Shown: piece by piece, positions 1 to 8,415 of the stretch
Layout of the letters: each line of letters starts with the position of its first letter
Position numbering within the stretch: the stretch's first letter is position 1
NCBI GenBank assembly: GCA_031262295.1
Contig: JAISIA010000040.1
Location: forward strand, 1-64,000
Reading direction: 5' to 3'
Length of the DNA stretch: 64,000 bases
DNA from: Bacteroidales bacterium
GTDB lineage: Bacteria > Bacteroidota > Bacteroidia > Bacteroidales > P3
Notes under the pieces: model-generated
What the model was told of the DNA's origin: nothing
Seen by the model: the letters and a program-made list of their open reading frames with translations, nothing else
Database searches by the model: none
Position numbers and translations under genes: made by a program

Positions 1-315
1 CATTCCAAGTTTTTTAATGTAATACGGCTTTTCAGTTCCGCTGGCAAATGTAATTTTTATTACATCTTTAGATTCTATAGTATCTACTGACACATCAAAC
101 AATCCCATACAAGAAGGCATAATGTTGTGTTTTAAGCGATCTTTTATTTTGAGCATATCACCATCAATATCAGAAACGCCAATAGGAATACCTGTTTTGT
201 CAATTCCTATATATATTACGCCTCCTTCGTGATAATTCAAAAAAGCAATAGCTTCCTTTTCTAAATTATCTGTAAGTTCTCGTTTATATTCTATACGGTT
301 GGTTTCAGGATTCAT
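1..315 (-). CDS. AlbA_2 (Schlafen-type) domain protein, partial
   Basis: The frame starts at an ATG on the minus strand and stays open for 105 codons to the window edge, so only the N-terminus is present. It begins MNPETNRIEYKRELTDNLEK and continues with EAIAFLNYHEGGVIYIGIDKTG, the pattern of the AlbA_2 domain (PF04326): an E-x-K-x-E/L start followed by an A-F-x-N-x-x-G-G-x-I-x-I-G-I/V nucleotide- or nucleic-acid-binding core. Such proteins are usually annotated as ATP-binding or putative transcriptional regulators, some near defence genes. The domain call is firm; the role is unknown because the C-terminal part lies outside. It is divergent from the YhcG-type nuclease at 663. Confidence 0.75.
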   Translation of the reverse strand, partial: MNPETNRIEYKRELTDNLEKEAIAFLNYHEGGVIYIGIDKTGIPIGVSDIDGDMLKIKDRLKHNIMPSCMGLFDVSVDTIESKDVIKITFASGTEKPYYIKKLGM

Positions 316-662
316 AATATAATATTATTTAATATTGTTGAAGAAATTTTTACTTTGTTTTAATTATCTGAACTGCGTAACCTTTATTAATATTTATCTT
401 TATTTAAAAAAAAGAATTTATTAAAACACAAAAATACACTATTTTTATAACTTATAATTTTTTTGATTAATTTATGTAGTTATTCTATTATAACGGAATG
501 CTTGTATTTACTTAATGAAACTTATGTTTATATCTATTTAAAATAGTTTTTATAGATTTGCAATACAAAGGCGATATAATAATTTACAATATGGTAAATT
601 TTAAAAGCATTAAGAAATAACATTAAGAAATCAATTATATTTACATAATAATTCAAAGACTA
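316..662. other. AT-rich divergent intergenic region
   Basis: This 347-bp spacer separates the divergent AlbA_2 gene and the YhcG-type nuclease gene. I see no credible reading frame. It holds one TAnnTTTG-type -7 box (TAGATTTG, 553-560) facing the nuclease gene, and near its end a duplicated run (cattaagaaat, about 609-635). Nothing else is recognisable. Confidence 0.6.
553..560 (+). promoter_or_regulatory. -7 box for the YhcG-type nuclease gene
   Basis: TAGATTTG matches the Bacteroidota -7 consensus TAnnTTTG and lies about 100 bp upstream of the start at 663. No clear TTG was found 19-22 nt upstream, so this is a half-supported promoter. Confidence 0.35.
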
Positions 663-1787
663 ATGATAACAAAACATCAAAATTTTGATCAATTAATCAA
701 TAACATTTATCAAACACATAATGTCTTACAAGAAAATGCAAAGAGGGCGATAAATCAAAATCTAACTATCCGCAATTGGCTTATAGGATACTATATTGTA
801 GAGTATGAACAATACGGAAAAGACAGAGCTAAGTATGGTACAATGCTTTTGGAAGAACTTGCTATAAAATTAAAATCAAAAGGAATTAAAGGATTAAGAA
901 AACGTGAATTAAACACTTGTCGGAAATTTTATATAACCTATCCTCAAATTTGGCGGACAGTGTCCGCCAAATTGAAAGAAGAAAATAATCAATATAGTTT
1001 GCCAATAAATATAAATGAAATTGAAATTTCTCAAACAATATCTGTAATAGCCAGCAACGAAATTGAAATTTCTCCCGAAATATTATTATCAAAACTATCT
1101 TATTCTCATTTTATTGAATTATTACAATCTGATGACTCTTTAGAAAGATTCTTTTACGAAGTTGAAACAATAAAAAATAACTGGAGTGTTAGAGAATTAG
1201 AACGTGCTATTAACACGGCTTTATACGTTAGAACTGGTTTATCTAAAAACAAAAAAGCTATTATTGATAAATTCAAAAATCAAAAACCAGTACAAAGCAT
1301 AGATATTATTCGTGATCCATACTTCTTGGAATTTCTTGGAATGGAAGAACGTTTAGAATATAGTGAATCAGAATTAGAACAAGCTATTTTAGATCATTTA
1401 CAAAAATTTTTGATGGAACTTGGTACAGGATTTTGTTTTGAAGCTCGGCAAAAAAGAATCACATTTGACAATACACATTACCATATAGATTTAGTATTTT
1501 ATCATCGTATCTTAAAGAGTCATATACTGATAGATTTGAAGATTGGCAAGTTTGACCATGCTGATGCTGGACAGATGAATGTTTATCTCAATTATTATAA
1601 AAATAATGAAATGTCGGAAGATGACAATCCACCAATTGGACTTATTCTTTGCGGAAGTAAAGGTAAGGCATTAGCAAAATATGCTACCTCAGGAATGGAT
1701 AATCAACTATTTGTTTCTAAATACTTAATCCAATTACCTGATAAAAACGTTTTGGAAAATTTCATCAAAAAAGAAATTTATAAATAA
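663..1787 (+). CDS. YhcG-type PDDEXK nuclease (DUF1016 family)
   Basis: The 374-aa protein has the two-part DUF1016/YhcG architecture. The N-terminal helical domain (about 1-180) includes RNWLIGYYIVEYEQYG and a LSYSHFIELLQSDD segment. The C-terminal PD-(D/E)xK nuclease fold (about 225-360) shows HIDLVFYHR (D276), IDLK (D291, K293) and GQMNVYLNYY, which are the expected catalytic positions. The family is thought to cleave DNA and is often found in accessory or defence-linked loci, sometimes beside restriction genes. The physiological role is not settled. The gene holds an internal perfect inverted repeat at 947-973, encoding the WRTVSAK stretch. Start chosen at the first ATG. Confidence 0.88.
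   Translation: MITKHQNFDQLINNIYQTHNVLQENAKRAINQNLTIRNWLIGYYIVEYEQYGKDRAKYGTMLLEELAIKLKSKGIKGLRKRELNTCRKFYITYPQIWRTVSAKLKEENNQYSLPININEIEISQTISVIASNEIEISPEILLSKLSYSHFIELLQSDDSLERFFYEVETIKNNWSVRELERAINTALYVRTGLSKNKKAIIDKFKNQKPVQSIDIIRDPYFLEFLGMEERLEYSESELEQAILDHLQKFLMELGTGFCFEARQKRITFDNTHYHIDLVFYHRILKSHILIDLKIGKFDHADAGQMNVYLNYYKNNEMSEDDNPPIGLILCGSKGKALAKYATSGMDNQLFVSKYLIQLPDKNVLENFIKKEIYK
947..973. repeat. 13-bp perfect inverted repeat inside the nuclease gene
   Basis: AATTTGGCGGACA (947-959) and TGTCCGCCAAATT (961-973) are exact reverse complements with one base between. The GC-rich centre GGCGGACA-TGTCCGCC stands out from the AT-rich gene. It is in frame and encodes IWRTVSAKL, so it interrupts nothing. 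The repeat is certain; its meaning is not. Confidence 0.9.
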
Positions 1788-2355
1788 GATACTTTATGGT
1801 AACGGCTTATTATATAATTAATGTAGATTCAAAATGCTTTAATGAACATTTTTTAGAAAATAAAACGAATTTAAAATTTCTTAATCCTCTAACCTCTATC
1901 CAATTATTCAAAACACGATCAAAAATTTTTCAATTTTTGAAGCAAGTAATCCTCTCATTGATAAAGAGATTCAAACCATTATCAGCAAGTTATGATGCCT
2001 AAATTTTGCGTTCTTTTCCTCTTGCCTTACCATTGGGCGTGAATATCGCAAGGAAATGGCATTAGAAAATGCAGGAAAAAGATAAAAACGCTGTGTTTTT
2101 TGTTGTTTTTTGCTAAAAGGGAGCGTTTTTATTCTATTTTTTCTTGCTTTTTTATGGATTTTTCAAAGAGAATTTTCTGAAAAAATTTTATTTTTCGTAA
2201 ATAGTTTAATCGGATAATAATGATAAAAGATAAAAAATTAATGCTTTTTTATTGTAGTTTAGTTGGTATATTTAGAATAATTAGTAATTTTGCAGCGAAA
2301 TAGGATAATAGAGTGGGGCGGTGACGCCCCTTTTTGTTTTGAAATATAAGATTTA
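1788..2355. other. Intergenic region, no supported gene
   Basis: The 568 bp between the YhcG-type gene and rimP contain no ORF I can support. A 68-codon frame at 1796-2002 starts just after the nuclease stop but is low-complexity with no domain. Another frame ends in PLIDKEIQTIISKL near 1993 and could be the tail of a decayed gene, but it lacks a start. An AAAACGCTGTGTTTT stretch near 2085-2105 resembles the AAAACGCTGTTTT motif of the window's repeats. The rimP promoter lies at the right end. Confidence 0.5.
2263..2292 (+). promoter_or_regulatory. Promoter of the rimP-nusA-infB operon
   Basis: TTG (2263-2265) and TAATTTTG (2285-2292) are separated by 19 nt, matching the Bacteroidota housekeeping promoter TTG-N19-TAnnTTTG. 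It lies about 60 bp before the rimP start and points into the operon. A GC-rich patch follows (ggggcggtgacgcccc, 2313-2328) containing GGGGCG/CGCCCC arms, which could form a short 5'-UTR hairpin. Confidence 0.7.
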
Positions 2356-2799
2356 ATGATAGATAAAGATAAGCTAACTAAGGTGGTAGAGGAATATTTA
2401 AAGGATGGGGAAATATTCTTAGTGGGCATAAAAATATCAAAGGACAATAAAGTATCCGTAATTATTGATGGTGATAATGGGGTTTTGCTACAAGATTGCA
2501 TAGACTTATCAAAACATATTGAGAAAAACTTTGATAGAGACAAGGAAGACTTCCTTTTAAGCGTCCTATCCTCAGGAGTTGGAGAGCCACTTGTATTAAA
2601 ACGTCAATACAAAAAGAATGTTGGAAGAAGAATTTCCATAAAAACAATTGACGAAGAAACAATTGAAGGAAAACTTCTTGAAGTAGGAGAGGATAATATA
2701 TTAATTCAAACTAAGAAGAAAACTAAGGATAAGGGTGAAAAGGCGGAGGGGTTATCCTTTGAAAATATTAAAGAAGCGAAAATATTAATAACTATATAG
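2356..2799 (+). CDS. rimP: Ribosome maturation factor RimP
   Basis: The 147-aa protein fits RimP, which assists 30S subunit maturation. The N-terminal alpha/beta domain (to about residue 75) includes KVSVIIDGDNGVLLQDCIDLSKHIE and LSVLSSGVGEPL, the family's V-x-I-D-x-x-x-G-V and V-S-S-P/G-G-x-x-x-P-L motifs. The C-terminal SH3-like domain (about 80-147) begins RQYKKNVGRRISI. It is the first gene of the conserved rimP-nusA-infB order, 51 bp before nusA. Length is normal for Bacteroidota, and the upstream promoter supports the start. Confidence 0.93.
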   Translation: MIDKDKLTKVVEEYLKDGEIFLVGIKISKDNKVSVIIDGDNGVLLQDCIDLSKHIEKNFDRDKEDFLLSVLSSGVGEPLVLKRQYKKNVGRRISIKTIDEETIEGKLLEVGEDNILIQTKKKTKDKGEKAEGLSFENIKEAKILITI

Positions 2800-2850
2800 T
2801 AAATATTATAAATAGTAATATAAATTAAGGCAAAATAATTTTTTTAATTT

Positions 2851-4089
2851 ATGGAAAATCTAAATTTGATTGATACATTTTCTGAGTTTAAAGAGTTTAA
2901 GAATATAGAAAGAGAAACTCTTATGCGTATATTAGAAGATGTGTTCAAAGGATTGATGCTTAAAAAATATGGATCTGATGAAAACTTTAACATCATTGTC
3001 AATATAGATAGAGGAGATTTGGAAATATGGCGTAATCGTCTAATTGTAGAAGATGGCAGTGTTGAAGATGAAAATACTCAGATCTCATATTCAGAAGCCA
3101 TAAAAGTGGAACCTGACTTTGAAATTGGAGAAGAATTGACAGAAGAAATTAAGTTCTCAGACTTTAATCGTAGAGACATCCTAACTATTCGTCAAGGCTT
3201 GGCATTAAAAATTCAGGACTATGAACGCCTTAATATATACACAAAATATAAGGAAAGAGTTGGGGAAATAATAGTATGTGAGGTCTATCAAGTTTGGAAA
3301 AGAGAAATTATGGTTTTAGATGAGGAAGGTATGGAATTATCTTTGCCAAAGACAGAACAAATTCCGGGAGATTTCTATCGCAAAGGAGATACAATAAAGG
3401 CAATAGTACTAAGAGTAGAAATGAAAAATGGAGTACCTCAAATAACTCTTTCAAGAACATCTCCTATATTCTTAGAAAGACTTTTAGAACAAGAAGTACC
3501 TGAAATATACGATGGATTAATTACAATAAAGGATACGGTTAGAGATCCGGGCGAAAGAGCAAAGGTTTCTGTTGAATCATACGATGATAGAATAGATCCC
3601 GTTGGAGCATGTGTTGGTATGAAGGGTAGTAGAATACATGGTATTGTTAGGGAATTAAGAGGTGAAAGTATAGATGTAATAAACTATACTCCAAATATAG
3701 ACCTTTACATATCCCGTGCATTATCTCCTGCTAAGATAACCAACGTTGTTTTAGATAAAGAAAAGCAAAGAGCAGAGGTTTATATGCCAACAGATCAAGT
3801 TTCTTTGGCAATAGGTAAACAGGGAGCTAATATTAAACTTGCAAGTAAGCTAACAAAATATGAAATAGATGTATTTAGTGATACAGATATGGATTATGAA
3901 GATGTGGATTTAAGAGAATTTGCAGATGAAATAGAGGCTTGGATAATTGATGAGCTAAAAGCCATTGGTTGTGATACTGCAAAGGATGTATTAAGTTTGA
4001 CTCAAAAGGAATTGGTTGAAAGAACAGACTTGGAAGAAGAAACAATAGCTGAGGTATTAAAAGTTTTGAAAGCAGAATTTGAAGAATAG
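2851..4089 (+). CDS. nusA: Transcription termination/antitermination factor NusA
   Basis: NusA binds RNA polymerase and modulates pausing, termination and antitermination. The 412-aa sequence shows the N-terminal polymerase-binding domain (about 1-125, with VNIDRGDLEIWR), an S1 domain (about 135-200), and two KH domains, the first with RDPGERAKVSVES...DPVGACVGMKGSRI and the second with VSLAIGKQGANIKLASKLT. A short helix-hairpin-helix-like tail (about 370-412, IGCDTAKDVLSLTQKELV) ends the protein; the longer acidic repeats of E. coli NusA are absent, as usual outside Proteobacteria. It sits between rimP and infB. Confidence 0.96.
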   Translation: MENLNLIDTFSEFKEFKNIERETLMRILEDVFKGLMLKKYGSDENFNIIVNIDRGDLEIWRNRLIVEDGSVEDENTQISYSEAIKVEPDFEIGEELTEEIKFSDFNRRDILTIRQGLALKIQDYERLNIYTKYKERVGEIIVCEVYQVWKREIMVLDEEGMELSLPKTEQIPGDFYRKGDTIKAIVLRVEMKNGVPQITLSRTSPIFLERLLEQEVPEIYDGLITIKDTVRDPGERAKVSVESYDDRIDPVGACVGMKGSRIHGIVRELRGESIDVINYTPNIDLYISRALSPAKITNVVLDKEKQRAEVYMPTDQVSLAIGKQGANIKLASKLTKYEIDVFSDTDMDYEDVDLREFADEIEAWIIDELKAIGCDTAKDVLSLTQKELVERTDLEEETIAEVLKVLKAEFEE

Positions 4090-4146
4090 AAAACTAAGGA
4101 AACTGCAAAAACAATAAATAAATTCAACAATAAAGATACAAAGTAG

Positions 4147-7100
4147 ATGTCAGAAGAGAATAAAAGCATAAGATTAAGTAAGATTTCAAAGGATTTTAAT
4201 GTGGGAGTCTCCACCTTAGTTGAATATCTTGCTAAAAAAGGTAAGGTTATAGATAATAATCCCAACACAAAAGTTGATGCTGAGATATATGATATTCTTT
4301 CTGCTGCTTTTCAATCGGAAAAAAAGGTGAAAGAAGAGGCAAGCAAGCTAACCTTTGTTGCACCTAAACCTGAAAAAATAAAGATTGAAGTAAAACAAGA
4401 GCATATAAAAGAAGATGCTATTGAAGATATTGTTGTTGAAAAACCTATTGAAGAAGTTATAATAAAAACAAAAACTATAGAATATAAGGAAGAGACTTCT
4501 GAAACAAAGAAAGAAGAATTGCCTCAAAAGAATGAGGTGAAGAAGGAAAAAGAAAAAAATGTTGCATCAACTCCTATAATAGAAAAAGAAAAAGAGAAAA
4601 AACAAGAACAAAAAGAAGAAGAGGAAGAAAAACAAGAAATTTCTCAAAAGGAAAATCAAATAAAGACAACAGAACAAGAAGTTTTAGAAGAAAATAAAGA
4701 GGAGAAGAAAAACAAAAAAGAGGAAAAAAAGGATGGAGATGAGGTATTGTCCTTTAATATTGTTGGAAAAATTGATTTAAGTGCAATTAATTCAAAAGTA
4801 AAACCTGATAGAAAAACAAAGCAAGAGAAGAAAACAGAAAAGGATGAGAAGAGGAAATTAAGTAAGGAAGCAGCCTTTAAGCAGAAAAATAAAAAAGAAG
4901 ATGATGCTTTCAAGAAAAAGGATACTTACAATAAGGATAATTCTACTTCTTTTGCAGAAGGAAAGGATAATAAAAAAGATGAAAAACCAATAAATGCTTC
5001 TGCCCCTACAAAAGAAGCAACAGAGACAAATAAGGATAACTTCATAGAAACACAATATACAAAACTTACAGGACCTAAGGTTTTAGATCAAAAAATTGAT
5101 TTATCTCAATTCAATAAACCAAAAAAGCAATCATCATCTCAAAATGGTGAGAACAATCAAAACAAGGATAAGAAAAAGAGAAAAAGAATTAAACAGCCTT
5201 CAAATAACAATAATTCTCAACAAGGAAATGCTCCTTCTTCACAAGGAAACAAGAATAGGAATAAGAAAGATGATAAGAAAGGAGATTTTCACAATAAGAA
5301 AAAGGTAATAAAGAAGGTTGAGGTTAATAGTGAAGAGATAGAAAAACACATAAAAGAAACTCTTGCTCGCCTTTCTCCTTTGGGAAAATCAAAAACTTCA
5401 AAACACAGAAGAGAAAAACGTCAAACCATATCTCAACAACACAAACAAGAATTTGAACAAGAGATAGAAAATCAAAAGATATTAAAAGTAACAGAGTTTG
5501 TTACAGCAAACGAACTTGCCACAATGATGAATGTACCTGTTACAAAAATCATAGCATCGTGTATGTCTTTGGGTATGTTTGTCTCAATTAATCAAAGAAT
5601 AGATGCAGAGGCAATACAACTTATTGCAGAAGAATTTGGGTATCAAGTAGAGTTTGTTGGAGCAGAGGTTATAGAAGCATTGGAAAATACAGAAGAGGAA
5701 GATAGATTAGAAGATTTAGTACCAAGAGCTCCTATTGTAACTGTTATGGGACACGTAGATCATGGTAAAACATCCTTATTAGACTTTATTCGTAAGACTA
5801 ATGTAATTGCAGGAGAAGCAGGAGGTATTACTCAACATATAGGAGCATACGAGGTAGAATTAAAAAATAATAGAAAGATAACTTTTTTAGATACTCCAGG
5901 TCATGAAGCCTTCACTGCAATGAGAGCACGTGGTGCTAAATTAACTGATATGGCTATTATCGTAATTGCAACAGATGACAGGGTAATGCCTCAAACAATA
6001 GAAGCGATAAACCATGCACAAGCAGCAGGTGTTCCAATAATTTTTGCATTAAATAAAATAGATGCTCCGGGGTCAGACCCTGAAAAGATAAAAGCAGAAT
6101 TAGCTAATATGAATATATTGGTTGAGGATTGGGGAGGAAAATATCAAAGTCAGGAAATCTCAGCTAAAAAAGGTATAAACATAACAGAGCTTTTGGAGAA
6201 GGTTCTTTTGGAAGCAGACATATTAGATTTAAAGGGTAATCCTTCAAAAAGAGCAAAGGGAACAGTAATAGAATCTTCATTAGACAAGGGAAGGGGATAT
6301 ATAGCAAAGCTTTTGGTTCAAGATGGAACAATAAGACAGGGAGATTTCCTTTTAGCAGGTTCAGCCTTTGGTCGTGTAAAGGCTATGTATAATGAAAGAA
6401 ACCAACTAATAAAAGAAGCAGGTCCTTCAACTCCACTATTGGTTTTAGGATTAAATGAAGCTCCTCAGGCAGGAGATAATTTTAATGTTATGTCTTCTGA
6501 AAAAGAAGCCAAGGATTTAGCTAATAGAAGAATTCAATTAAAAAGAGAACAAAGTTTAAGAACGAAAAAACATATAACTCTTGATGAAATAGGACGAAGA
6601 ATCGCTATTGGCGATTTCAAACAATTAGATCTTATTGTTAAGGCTGATGTTGATGGATCAGTAGAAGCACTATCTGATTCCCTACTTAAACTATCTACAC
6701 CAGAGGTTCAAGTTAATGTAATTCACAAATCCGTTGGTCAAATAACAGAAAGCGATGTTTTGTTAGCAACAGCTTCAAATGCCATTATAATAGGTTTTCA
6801 AGTGCGTCCTTCTGTTGGAGCAAGGAAATTGGCAGAAGCAGAACAAATAGACATTAGACTATATTCCATAATATACACTGCAATTAATGAATTGAAAGAT
6901 GCTATTGAAGGTATGCTTTCTCCTGAAATAGAAGAAAAGATTGTTGCAAACTTAGAAATAAGAGAAGTATTTAAAATCTCCAAAGTTGGATCTATTGCAG
7001 GATGTTTCTGTTTGGATGGAAAAATAAATAGAAATACAAAGGTTCGTATAATTAGAGATGGTATTGTTGTCTATACAGGAAAACTTGCATCCTTAAAACG

Positions 7101-7230
7101 TTTCAAAGATGAAGTGAAAGAAGTTGTTGCAGGACAAGAATGCGGATTAAATATAGAAAACTTCAACGATATAAAAGTAGGAGATATAGTTGAGGGTTAC
7201 GATGAAATAGAAGTTAAAAGACATCTTTAA
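4147..7230 (+). CDS. infB: Translation initiation factor IF-2
   Basis: IF-2 is the GTPase that brings initiator tRNA to the 30S subunit. Seen here: an IF2_N motif at the start ([20 protein letters not shown]), a low-complexity Lys/Glu/Gln/Asn-rich linker over about residues 75-440, a second IF2_N-like region (about 455-510), then the GTPase with G1 GHVDHGKT at about 535-542, G3 DTPGHEAF and G4 NKID. Domains II, III and IV follow, with [12 protein letters not shown] and [15 protein letters not shown] near the end. At 1027 aa it is at the long end for IF-2, from the linker alone. It is the third gene of the rimP-nusA-infB operon. Confidence 0.97.
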   Translation: MSEENKSIRLSKISKDFNVGVSTLVEYLAKKGKVIDNNPNTKVDAEIYDILSAAFQSEKKVKEEASKLTFVAPKPEKIKIEVKQEHIKEDAIEDIVVEKPIEEVIIKTKTIEYKEETSETKKEELPQKNEVKKEKEKNVASTPIIEKEKEKKQEQKEEEEEKQEISQKENQIKTTEQEVLEENKEEKKNKKEEKKDGDEVLSFNIVGKIDLSAINSKVKPDRKTKQEKKTEKDEKRKLSKEAAFKQKNKKEDDAFKKKDTYNKDNSTSFAEGKDNKKDEKPINASAPTKEATETNKDNFIETQYTKLTGPKVLDQKIDLSQFNKPKKQSSSQNGENNQNKDKKKRKRIKQPSNNNNSQQGNAPSSQGNKNRNKKDDKKGDFHNKKKVIKKVEVNSEEIEKHIKETLARLSPLGKSKTSKHRREKRQTISQQHKQEFEQEIENQKILKVTEFVTANELATMMNVPVTKIIASCMSLGMFVSINQRIDAEAIQLIAEEFGYQVEFVGAEVIEALENTEEEDRLEDLVPRAPIVTVMGHVDHGKTSLLDFIRKTNVIAGEAGGITQHIGAYEVELKNNRKITFLDTPGHEAFTAMRARGAKLTDMAIIVIATDDRVMPQTIEAINHAQAAGVPIIFALNKIDAPGSDPEKIKAELANMNILVEDWGGKYQSQEISAKKGINITELLEKVLLEADILDLKGNPSKRAKGTVIESSLDKGRGYIAKLLVQDGTIRQGDFLLAGSAFGRVKAMYNERNQLIKEAGPSTPLLVLGLNEAPQAGDNFNVMSSEKEAKDLANRRIQLKREQSLRTKKHITLDEIGRRIAIGDFKQLDLIVKADVDGSVEALSDSLLKLSTPEVQVNVIHKSVGQITESDVLLATASNAIIIGFQVRPSVGARKLAEAEQIDIRLYSIIYTAINELKDAIEGMLSPEIEEKIVANLEIREVFKISKVGSIAGCFCLDGKINRNTKVRIIRDGIVVYTGKLASLKRFKDEVKEVVAGQECGLNIENFNDIKVGDIVEGYDEIEVKRHL

Positions 7231-7291
7231 TCATTAAATACAAAAATCAAGTAAAAATATATTAAATAATATATCTTAATAATAAGAAAAC

Positions 7292-7363
7292 GCCCCTGTA
7301 GTTCAACGGATAGAATGGAAGTTTCCTAAACTTTAGATAGCAGTTCGATTCTGCTCGGGGGTA
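7292..7363 (+). tRNA. tRNA-Arg (anticodon CCU)
   Basis: A full cloverleaf folds by eye. Acceptor arms GCCCCTG and CGGGGGT pair with two G-T wobbles. The D stem is GTTC/GAAT. The anticodon stem GAAGT/ACTTT encloses loop TTCCTAA, giving anticodon CCT. The T arm is AGCAG-TTCGATT-CTGCT and the discriminator is A. No CCA is encoded. Anticodon CCT reads the AGG arginine codon. It lies 61 bp after infB. Confidence 0.95.
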
Positions 7364-7398
7364 CAATTTTTAAAATAATTAGTTAAAAACTATATATT

Positions 7399-8400
7399 AT
7401 GGATAGCAATAAAAACAAAGATGATTTTAATTTGAAAAACGCAATTAATTTTATTGTAAAACACTTCTTAGCATTGGCAATAACTTTTATAGTATCTACA
7501 ATTGTTATAGGAGGTTTATCTTTGCTTTTACCCAATTATTATAAATCCCAAGTAACCTTAATTCCTGCTGATAGTAATGCAGTATCAAAGGCAGTGCTTT
7601 CTCAAATGGACAACTATGATGTTTTAAGTTATGGTAAGGAAAAGAATACTGAATACATATTAGAGCTTATAAATTCAAGTACTGTCATTTCAAAAACAAT
7701 AGAAAAGTTTGAATTGGATAAGCACTATGGAATAGAAAAGGAAGAAGGACAACAAAAGAGCGACAAATTAAATCAAAGACTTGTTTCAAATATAAAAGCA
7801 AAAAGAACAGATAATTTAGGCGTAAAAATAACTGTTTGGGATAAAGATCCATTTTATGCTGCAAATATAGCCAACTATATGGTGGAGCAAATGCAAGTTT
7901 TAAGAAATGATATGAAAAAGGCTAAGATGGATTCCATAGTTAGTACTCTCATTGTTTCAAATGCAAGATTGAGAAGAGATATAGATATTTTGGCAGATAG
8001 TTTATCTGTTTTGGCTCAACAAAGCAAGATGCTTGACCCCGAAAAGATGTCAGATAGATTATCACAAGAACTTGCAAAACAAATAGCCGTAGGAAATCAA
8101 GGAGCAATTTCAAGATTGGAAAATAAACTTGCTCAAATTTCAAAGGATGGTCCTAAAATAATAGAAATGAAAGTTCTTTTAGAAAGAAAAACAGAATCAT
8201 TAAGGATATGGGAAGAAAAGTTAGAGCAAGTCAGAGTTGATGCTCAAAGTAATATTCCTGTTGATTTCATTGTCGATACTGCCTATCCATCACAATTAAA
8301 AGATAAACCAAAACGTTCAATCATTGCTATTGTTGGTGGATTGTGCTGTATGCTATTGGCATTGTTCGTTCTAATATTAAAAGATAATAATAAAGCCTAA
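7399..8400 (+). CDS. Wzz-like polysaccharide chain-length determinant
   Basis: The 333-aa protein has the polysaccharide co-polymerase layout: a short cytoplasmic N-terminus, a first transmembrane segment (about 22-46, HFLALAITFIVSTIVIGGLS), a large periplasmic region rich in helices (about 50-300, with the YKSQVTLIPAD strand typical of Wzz domains), a pre-membrane FIVDTAYPSQLKDKPKRS motif with prolines, and a second transmembrane segment (about 306-328). There is no tyrosine-kinase domain. Such proteins set the modal length of O-antigen or capsule chains. The Wzy-like gene starts 15 bp downstream, which fits a polymerase/regulator pair. Confidence 0.85.
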   Translation: MDSNKNKDDFNLKNAINFIVKHFLALAITFIVSTIVIGGLSLLLPNYYKSQVTLIPADSNAVSKAVLSQMDNYDVLSYGKEKNTEYILELINSSTVISKTIEKFELDKHYGIEKEEGQQKSDKLNQRLVSNIKAKRTDNLGVKITVWDKDPFYAANIANYMVEQMQVLRNDMKKAKMDSIVSTLIVSNARLRRDIDILADSLSVLAQQSKMLDPEKMSDRLSQELAKQIAVGNQGAISRLENKLAQISKDGPKIIEMKVLLERKTESLRIWEEKLEQVRVDAQSNIPVDFIVDTAYPSQLKDKPKRSIIAIVGGLCCMLLALFVLILKDNNKA

Positions 8401-8415
8401 AAAACAATTAGGATA

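Noticed and set aside
1796-2002. 68-codon frame after the YhcG-type gene.
   Set aside because: Low complexity, no domain, no promoter or good start context. A second frame ending PLIDKEIQTIISKL may be a gene remnant but is too short to call.
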